Below, piece after piece: positions 7,006 to 11,144 of a DNA stretch of 11,144 bases. Numbering within the stretch: the first letter of the stretch is position 1; every line of letters starts with the position of its first letter. The DNA is from JANNVK01 sp031414415 (GTDB lineage Bacteria; Acidobacteriota; Blastocatellia; Pyrinomonadales; Pyrinomonadaceae): contig JANNVK010000205.1 in the NCBI GenBank assembly GCA_031414415.1, positions 1 through 11,144 of the forward strand. Direction: 5' to 3'. Under the pieces are notes generated by a model. That model did no database searches. It saw nothing but the letters and a program-made list of their open reading frames with translations, and was not told the origin of the DNA. The position numbers and the translations under genes were made by a program.

Positions 7006-7011
7006 TATAAT
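7006..7011 (+). promoter_or_regulatory. Candidate -10 box upstream of the first deiminase gene
   Basis: A perfect TATAAT lies 61 nt before the start codon. No convincing -35 box is found 16-18 nt upstream; TTGCAC at 6988-6993 is only 12 nt away. A weak 6-bp hairpin (CATCAG/CTGATG) lies between it and the gene. Confidence 0.3.
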
Positions 7012-7072
7012 CATTACATCAGCACGAAAGTTTTATGTCTGATGATTAAAAATATGGAGACGATAAAAAATT

Positions 7073-8272
7073 ATGCGTAGCGAAATTATAAAAAGTTTTT
7101 TTGTTTTAATGATGTTGGTTGCCGCAGTTGCAACTGTAAATGTGCGAGTTAATGCCCAAACAATTCTTGATGATGTAATAGATATTGCAGACGAATTGTT
7201 GGACGAAACTGTTGATGAAAAAGATTCTCCGGCAGTAATCCAAAGCCGAATGCCGAGTGAGGAAAGTTTGCACGAAGGAACTTGGCTGCAATGGGTTCAT
7301 TCATACACATACGGACGTGCGTATCGAGATTCGCTCGATCCGACTTGGGTGGCGATGACGCGGGCGTTGGTCAACAGCGAAAAAGTTCACATCATTGCAT
7401 ATAATTCGGTCGAGGTAAAACGCATCAAAAATCTGCTGACGCGAGCAAATATTTCGCTCACAAACGTTGATTTTGTTATCAAACGAACCGACGATGTTTG
7501 GGTGCGAGATAACGGACCGATTTTTGTTTACGACAATAACAACAATCTGAAAATCACCGATTGGGGCTTTAACGGTTGGGGTTTTGATACGCCGTATCGC
7601 TCTGATGATAAAGTTCCGGGCGTTGTTTCAAATTATCTTGAAATGCCGAAAGTCGATTTGAACAGCATTATTCTTGAAGGCGGTGCGATTGAAGTTGACG
7701 GACAAGGCGTAATGATGGCGACTCGGAGTTCGACGATTCAAAACGGTCGTAACGAAAATATGACGCAAACTCAGTTTGAAAACGCTCTGACGACAAATCT
7801 CGGCGTAACAAAATTTATCTGGCTCAACGGCGGATTTGGCGGCGACGAAGACATTACCGATATGCACATCGACGGTTTTGCGAGATTTGCCCACAACAAC
7901 ACGATTGTGACGATGAACAACGCAGGTCTGCAATATTGGCTTTTATCAACCGCCGACCGTAACACGCTGAACGCGGCAACGAACATCAACGGCGTTCCAT
8001 ATTCATTCGTCCGACTGCCGCTGACGGCGAATAATGTGCGAACGACAGACGGCAGAAATCTCGGTTTCAAAGGTTCTTATGTCAATTATTATTCGGCAAA
8101 CACCGTTGTTTTGATGCCGACTTATAACGATCCAAACGATTCGGTGGCGTTAAATCAATTACAGCAACTATATCCGAACAAAACAGTTATCGGAATTGAT
8201 GTAAGAAATTTATACGAAAACGGCGGAATGGTTCATTGCGTTACGCAACAACAACCGGCTGCAATACAGTAA
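7073..8272 (+). CDS. Secreted agmatine deiminase / peptidylarginine deiminase-family protein
   Basis: Member of the bacterial PAD/agmatine deiminase family (guanidino-group modifying fold), enzymes that hydrolyse a guanidinium group to a ureido group plus ammonia: agmatine to N-carbamoylputrescine, or peptidyl-arginine to citrulline. Residues 1-28 form a signal peptide, with probable cleavage after VNA at 28, so the protein acts outside the cytoplasm. All family hallmarks are present: the HEGTWLQW entry motif (67-74), Asp146 in VWVRDNGP, EGGAI (202-206), His265 and Asp267 in DMHIDGFARF, and the catalytic Cys389 in GGMVHCVTQQQP. Export makes a Porphyromonas-like peptidylarginine role as plausible as agmatine use; the sequence does not decide. 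Length is 399 residues. A GGAGA at 7056-7060 sits 12 nt before the ATG, a rather long spacing. Heptad repeat tracts lie on both sides. Confidence 0.88.
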   Translation: MRSEIIKSFFVLMMLVAAVATVNVRVNAQTILDDVIDIADELLDETVDEKDSPAVIQSRMPSEESLHEGTWLQWVHSYTYGRAYRDSLDPTWVAMTRALVNSEKVHIIAYNSVEVKRIKNLLTRANISLTNVDFVIKRTDDVWVRDNGPIFVYDNNNNLKITDWGFNGWGFDTPYRSDDKVPGVVSNYLEMPKVDLNSIILEGGAIEVDGQGVMMATRSSTIQNGRNENMTQTQFENALTTNLGVTKFIWLNGGFGGDEDITDMHIDGFARFAHNNTIVTMNNAGLQYWLLSTADRNTLNAATNINGVPYSFVRLPLTANNVRTTDGRNLGFKGSYVNYYSANTVVLMPTYNDPNDSVALNQLQQLYPNKTVIGIDVRNLYENGGMVHCVTQQQPAAIQ

Positions 8273-8274
8273 GG

Positions 8275-8302
8275 TAAAAGTATAAAGTAAAAAGGCAAAA
8301 GT
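8275..8302 (-). repeat. Heptanucleotide tandem repeat (inverted copy)
   Basis: Four 7-bp units, on the plus strand TAAAAGT, ATAAAGT, AAAAAGG, CAAAAGT. They are the reverse complement of the 6919-6953 family. The tract starts 2 nt after the stop codon of the first deiminase gene. Confidence 0.75.
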
Positions 8303-8454
8303 TATGCGGTTTACTGGTATTTTGACTGACTTGTAAAATCAGGCAGCTTAATGTAGCGTCAACTCAGAATTGTCGAAACAAAAATAAACCAAAGGTTGTG
8401 ATATGTATTATGAGTAAAGTGTAGCTCATTAGATGTTGTTAATGTTTATCTTGA
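8303..8454. other. Gene-free stretch, nothing recognised
   Basis: First part of the 555-bp gap between the two deiminase genes (8273-8827). It is AT-rich, with stops in all frames at short distance. I see no RNA gene, repeat or convincing promoter. The rest of the gap holds the multi-hairpin element (8455-8664), a candidate promoter and a heptad tract. Confidence 0.5.
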
Positions 8455-8664
8455 GCCGATGTAATCGGCAAAGGCGTAATGCCTGGCGTGGAGTTTGACG
8501 GAACGCCAGGTTGTTGATAGCACGGAGTTTCAAGCTGTCGTAGATAGCGTCGGGAATTGAAATTGAGTGTTTCCGTCGCCCGTTGACACGGGCTTTTGGT
8601 CGCAAAAAAATGTTTACCTAGCTCTGACAAGCTAGGCTTTATGCCTTCGCTATCTACGACAGCT
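8455..8664. repeat. Multi-hairpin structured element
   Basis: A 210-bp stretch made of consecutive and nested perfect inverted repeats. GCCGAT/ATCGGC (8455-8469) has a 3-nt loop. CCTGGCGT/ACGCCAGG (8482-8510) has a 13-nt loop. A 17-bp perfect stem, AGCTGTCGTAGATAGCG (8533-8549) with its complement at 8648-8664, encloses two further stems: GCCCGT/ACGGGC (8578-8593, TGAC loop) and CCTAGCT/AGCTAGG (8617-8636). A weak AGGC/GCCT hairpin (8472-8484) overlaps the left arm of the 8482 stem and would exclude it. It could be a MITE-like dispersed element, a non-coding RNA or a transcript-end structure. The reading frame across its minus strand (8439-8738) looks non-genic. Confidence 0.6.
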
Positions 8665-8731
8665 AAATCCAAGCAATTATGATTTGTTTTTACATTTTTC
8701 TGCGTAATCAGAATATCGCGACAATAACGCT

Positions 8732-8760
8732 TTGACATGACACTAGTAGTTTGTCGTAAT
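8732..8760 (+). promoter_or_regulatory. Candidate sigma-70-type promoter for the second deiminase gene
   Basis: A perfect TTGACA (8732-8737) lies 17 nt before CGTAAT (8755-8760), a 4/6 match to the -10 consensus. Transcription would begin inside the heptad tract that follows and give a leader of about 60 nt. Confidence 0.4.
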
Positions 8761-8765
8761 TAATA

Positions 8766-8793
8766 ACTTTTTACTTTTACCTTTTTACTTGTA
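8766..8793 (+). repeat. Heptanucleotide tandem repeat (third tract)
   Basis: Units ACTTTTT, ACTTTTA, CCTTTTT and a diverged ACTTGTA. It is in the same orientation as 6919-6953 and ends 34 nt before the second deiminase start codon. Confidence 0.7.
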
Positions 8794-8827
8794 GTTTATC
8801 CGCGGCTAAAATCCTAACTTTAAAATT

Positions 8828-9889
8828 ATGAAAGTAACTTTTACCTTATTTATCTTAGCGATATTGCTTCAAATCGGTTGCACGTTCAACCGTCAAACTG
8901 AAACCGACATGGTGAAAACGTCGAACGAAGTTTCGCCCGATAGAATGCTTTTGATGCTTTCTGCACCGTCTGTTCATAACGAATATTACAAACCTGCGTT
9001 TCAGCAAATCGTCGATTTTCAGATCGATTATGCGGCGACAATTTTGACAAACGATAATGTCGTCGTCATTGTCGATAAAGATACGAAGCGTTTTTATGAC
9101 GGGAAATTACCCGAAGACGTGTTGATAACCGCCGAAGTTTTTGATATTTGGATGCGAGATTTTACGACCGTAAATCCCGAAAACCCAACGCAATTCGTTT
9201 ATACATTTGCTTCGATGTCAAAAAAACAAAGCCTAGAAACACAGCAAAGTTTCAATGATTTTGCCGATATATATGGTATCAAACGAAGCAAAACCGGTTT
9301 GATAATCGACGGCGGAAACTTGGTCGATAATTACGCGGGAAAATATATTACCACCACAAGATTTGCCAAAGACAACAAACTTTCAATTGAAGAAGCCAAG
9401 CAAGAATTGAAGAAAACTTTGAATGCAAAAGAAGTTGCGATTATTGAACCTGACGAAGAAGCACTTGCACATTCTGACGGAATGGTGATGTGGTTGGACG
9501 AAAAAACTTTGCTCGTCAATGATTATTCGGGCGATAAACGGTTCCGTGATTCTGTTATCAACGAACTCAAATCGAGCTTTCCCGACACAAAAATCATCAA
9601 AGTTCCGGTCGTCAATGTCGAAAATAAACGCGGAGAATGGGAAGGCTTTGAATCTGCTTGCGGTGTAAATTTGAACTCGGTTTTGACGTTTAAAAATGTC
9701 TATGTGCCTGTTTTTGGAATGGCTCACGATAAAAAAGCAGTAGAAATTATCAGGCAAAACACCGACAAAAAAGTCTTGGAAGTTGACGCAAAAGGCGTGT
9801 GTCCGATGGGCGGAAGCGTCAGATGTTTGACGTGGCAATTGACTGGCGAAAACGCGGAGAAACTGATTTTGGCGGCTCGGACAGATTAA
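8828..9889 (+). CDS. Lipoprotein-like, divergent agmatine/peptidylarginine deiminase-family protein
   Basis: A second, very divergent member of the same deiminase family (353 residues). The N-terminus is a short export signal ending in LLQIGC, with Cys18 as probable lipidation site; the Gln at -3 departs from the standard lipobox. Family residues can be placed: Asp106 and Asp111 in FDIWMRDF, IDGGN (160-164, the counterpart of EGGA), His215 and Asp217 in AHSDGMVMWL, and Cys333 in GGSVRCLTWQ as presumed nucleophile. The residue before the Cys is Arg332, whereas the neighbouring paralogue has the usual His (HC). A charged stretch at about 186-202 (EEAKQELKK) has no counterpart motif in the paralogue. 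No Shine-Dalgarno sequence precedes the ATG; the leader is AAAATT. The acid, His and Cys positions are kept, so activity is plausible, but the substrate may differ. It lies downstream of the first deiminase, across a repeat-filled 555-bp gap. Confidence 0.78.
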   Translation: MKVTFTLFILAILLQIGCTFNRQTETDMVKTSNEVSPDRMLLMLSAPSVHNEYYKPAFQQIVDFQIDYAATILTNDNVVVIVDKDTKRFYDGKLPEDVLITAEVFDIWMRDFTTVNPENPTQFVYTFASMSKKQSLETQQSFNDFADIYGIKRSKTGLIIDGGNLVDNYAGKYITTTRFAKDNKLSIEEAKQELKKTLNAKEVAIIEPDEEALAHSDGMVMWLDEKTLLVNDYSGDKRFRDSVINELKSSFPDTKIIKVPVVNVENKRGEWEGFESACGVNLNSVLTFKNVYVPVFGMAHDKKAVEIIRQNTDKKVLEVDAKGVCPMGGSVRCLTWQLTGENAEKLILAARTD

Positions 9890-9936
9890 ACCCACTTTTT
9901 TCAAAAGAGATTTTTCGGATGTTTTGGAAAGCTGTC

Positions 9937-10023
9937 TTTTACCGCTAAGAACCCAAGAACGCCAAGTAGCGAGTTATAAATTCGCATGATTTCTGAGGAG
10001 TTCTCTGCGTCTTGGCGGTAAAA
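9937..10023. repeat. Inverted-repeat element ending in TTTTACCGC
   Basis: TTTTACCGC (9937-9945) is the perfect complement of GCGGTAAAA (10015-10023). Inside, CGCCAAG (9960-9966) pairs with CTTGGCG (10011-10017). The AAGAACCCAAGAACGCCAAG-like core resembles the 'ACGCAAAGAACGCAAAG' intergenic repeats seen in many bacterial genomes. It could end transcripts of the deiminase gene. Confidence 0.55.
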
Positions 10024-10043
10024 CTTCTTAATGTGTAATTTTA

Positions 10044-10273
10044 GGGTAGTTCTATAAATTGCCGTCTGCTTTAGTTGTCGGAAAGATTGAGTTTTGAAAA
10101 ACGGCTTGAGCCAAATATAAAATAATAATTCCTTATTGCTTCAGCTAAAGCACTGCGAATGAATGATTTATCTAAATAGTTTGGCTCAAGCCCAAGCCAA
10201 ACTAAAGATTCTCCAGCTCAATCAGAAGGCAATTCATCAGAATTTTTCTTATTTTGAATTTTTAGAACTGCCC
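10044..10273. mobile_element. MITE-like element with terminal and nested inverted repeats
   Basis: A 230-bp non-coding element. The terminal inverted repeats are GGGTAGTTCTATAAATT (10044-10060) and AATTTTTAGAACTGCCC (10257-10273), complementary at 15 of 17 positions. An inner pair AATTGCCGTCTG (10057-10068) / CAGAAGGCAATT (10223-10234) matches at 11 of 12. Deeper still, GGCTTGAGCCAAA (10103-10115) pairs perfectly with 10180-10192, and TGCTTCAGCTAAAGCA (10137-10152) is a near-palindrome. No transposase gene and no clear target-site duplication are seen. Confidence 0.5.
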
Positions 10274-10291
10274 ATAATAACAAATTGGTTG

Positions 10292-10319
10292 AGAGTTTCA
10301 CGTCTGAAGACGTAACTCT
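10292..10319. repeat. Hairpin upstream of the sigma-factor pseudogene
   Basis: AGAGTT plus ACGTCT on the left pair with AGACGT plus AACTCT on the right, 12 bp with a 2-nt bulge and a tight loop. It lies 17 nt before the promoter candidate and could be an operator or part of another dispersed repeat. Confidence 0.5.
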
Positions 10320-10335
10320 AACGCGTTGAACTTTA

Positions 10336-10364
10336 TTGACTCGAATTTGTAATCGTTTTATCAT
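10336..10364 (+). promoter_or_regulatory. Sigma-70-type promoter upstream of the sigma-factor pseudogene
   Basis: TTGACT (10336-10341) and TATCAT (10359-10364) are separated by exactly 17 nt, each a 5/6 match to consensus. The start of transcription would be near 10371, with a leader of about 38 nt before the ATG at 10409. Confidence 0.55.
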
Positions 10365-10408
10365 TGCAGAGAAATTCAACTTAATTTAGATAAATCGAGA
10401 CTTCTTTA

Positions 10409-10826
10409 ATGGATGAACCTATTCCCCAACGCGGAGAAATAACCGAGATGTTAAAGGCTTGGAGCGGCGGAAACCGCGTGGCGATGGACAACCTTGTGCC
10501 GCTCGTCTATGAAGAACTTCACCGTCAGGCACGTCGCTATCTGAGCCGCGAACGCGGAAATCACACATTACAAACCACCGCCTTAGTTCACGCGGCTTAC
10601 CTCAGACTCATCGAATATCGCTTTGTTGATTTGTTGATGTTGGACAAAGCTTTAAACGAACTTGCGACGCTCGATGAACGACAGGCACAAATTATTGAAT
10701 TGTGATACTTTAGCGGTTTGAACATCGAGGAAACGGCAGAAGTTTTTGCACATTTCAACCGTAACGGTCAAACGCGATTGGAGCCTGGCAAAAGCGTGGC
10801 TCCGTGCAGAACTTGGTGGTGAATAA
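10409..10826 (+). pseudogene. ECF-type sigma factor, broken (deletion, nonsense, frameshift)
   Basis: Remnant of the sigma factor type that sits before serine/threonine kinase genes in Acidobacteriota. The N-terminus (MLKAWSGGNRVAMDNLVPLVYEELHRQARRYL, then TLQTTALVHAAYLRLIEY) is typical of region 2. Three lesions are visible. First, after LIEY (near 10610-10624) the frame jumps straight to VDLLMLDKALNELATLDERQ, losing roughly 50-60 residues that normally hold the rest of region 2 and the linker. Second, a TGA at 10703-10705 replaces the Arg codon expected in IELRYFSG; one C-to-T change of CGA explains it. Third, an extra base around 10743-10751 shifts the frame, since codons from 10752 read ISTVTVKRDWSLAKAWLRAELGGE and end at TAA 10824-10826, a perfect region 4 tail. 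The intact stretch is only 98 codons, so an active sigma factor is very unlikely. The homologue comparison is from memory, so the deletion size is approximate. Confidence 0.85.
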
Positions 10827-10946
10827 TAAAAATCTCGCAATCTTCACTCAACATCGTACCCAACTAATGACGCAATTTTTTTGCTTAAATTTAACGAACG
10901 ACCTATTTTGCTTGCAGATTACGTTTAATCAGATAGACAGTTGAAT

Positions 10947-11144
10947 ATGAAAATTGGAACAATAATCAATCAATATAAAATCATTTCCGCAATCGGTAAA
11001 GGCGGAATGGGCGAAGTTTTTCTCGCTCAGGATACGAAACTCGATCGCAAAGTTGCGTTGAAGATTCTGCCGCCGGAATTTGCCGAAGATGCTGATAGAA
11101 TGAGCCGATTTGTGCGTGAGGCGAAGTCTGCTTCGGCGTTGAAT
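10947..11144 (+). CDS. Serine/threonine protein kinase, N-terminus (runs off the right edge)
   Basis: Start of a Hanks-type (Pkn) kinase, which transfers the ATP gamma-phosphate to Ser/Thr of target proteins. The 66 visible residues hold the kinase N-lobe: the glycine-rich ATP loop IGKGGMGEV (16-24), the invariant Lys39 in VALKIL and the probable alpha-C Glu58 in FVREAKSASALN. The rest of the catalytic lobe and any sensor domain lie beyond the window. In related genomes such kinases often carry a membrane helix and C-terminal WD40, TPR or PD40 repeats, which cannot be checked here. The ATG at 10947 gives the usual distance to the ATP loop; no clear Shine-Dalgarno sequence precedes it. It lies 120 nt after the sigma-factor pseudogene, in the same direction, and may depend on the promoter at 10336-10364 or on a weak TTGCTT-N17-TATTTT pair at 10881-10909. 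Confidence 0.93.
   Translation, partial: MKIGTIINQYKIISAIGKGGMGEVFLAQDTKLDRKVALKILPPEFAEDADRMSRFVREAKSASALN

Larger units (their letters stand above)
9890..10408. other. Gene-free, repeat-filled spacer
   Basis: 519 bp between the second deiminase and the sigma-factor pseudogene. It holds an inverted-repeat element (9937-10023), a MITE-like element (10044-10273), a hairpin (10292-10319) and a good promoter candidate (10336-10364). No coding region was recognised. Confidence 0.6.

Noticed and set aside
8533..8664. A retron msr-msd RNA or an integron attC site.
   Set aside because: No reverse transcriptase or integrase gene is present and I could not place the conserved attC core sites, so the hairpins alone do not support either.
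8439..8738. A 99-codon minus-strand reading frame over the multi-hairpin element.
   Set aside because: It covers the palindromes, so its composition is set by them. The predicted protein is Pro/Ser/Thr-rich with no family pattern and no ribosome-binding site.
9383..9904. A 173-codon open frame antisense to the second deiminase.
   Set aside because: The plus-strand frame carries the deiminase motifs; the antisense product is rich in Phe, Arg and Asn with no domain pattern.

Overview
The window most likely comes from a member of the Acidobacteriota, probably the class Blastocatellia. The main clue is at the right edge: a group-specific ECF-type sigma factor gene followed directly by a Pkn-type serine/threonine kinase, an arrangement repeated many times in those genomes. 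The DNA is AT-rich by eye, and the spaces between genes are crowded with short dispersed repeats. The phylum is an inference; the gene families are read from the sequence.

Layout. (1) 1-1170: housekeeping operon end, with pyrH (UMP kinase, 5' end outside the window) and frr (ribosome recycling factor), closed by a hairpin-T terminator. (2) 1204-1962: mtgA, a membrane-anchored peptidoglycan glycosyltransferase. (3) 2157-4175: a large patatin-like phospholipase with two C-terminal-half membrane helices. It runs tail-to-tail into (4) a minus-strand crotonase-fold gene (4117-4731) that has lost its C-terminal part and both catalytic acids. (5) 4820-5437: ppa, soluble inorganic pyrophosphatase, divergent from the crotonase across a spacer full of inverted repeats. 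(6) 5582-6781: an AraC-type regulator with about seven predicted N-terminal membrane helices. (7) 7073-8272 and 8828-9889: two divergent exported members of the agmatine deiminase / Porphyromonas-type peptidylarginine deiminase family, one with an ordinary signal peptide and one a probable lipoprotein. (8) 10409-10826: a broken ECF-type sigma factor with three separate lesions. (9) 10947 to the right edge: the N-terminus of a serine/threonine protein kinase.

The left part is core metabolism: UMP phosphorylation, ribosome recycling, cell-wall glycan polymerisation. The right part (about 5440-10830) is accessory. Its gene-free stretches hold at least five repeat types: an ACACAGAT-type repeat around the araC-like gene; heptanucleotide tracts flanking the deiminase genes; a multi-hairpin element at 8455-8664; a short inverted-repeat element at 9937-10023; and a MITE-like element with 17-bp imperfect terminal inverted repeats at 10044-10273. 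The membrane AraC regulator could sense an envelope signal and control the deiminases beside it, but nothing in the sequence proves this. No CRISPR array, tRNA, rRNA or transposase gene was seen. I found no clear new multi-gene system. The best leads are the paired exported deiminases, the patatin-membrane protein, the structured element at 8455-8664 and the decayed sigma factor whose promoter is still intact.
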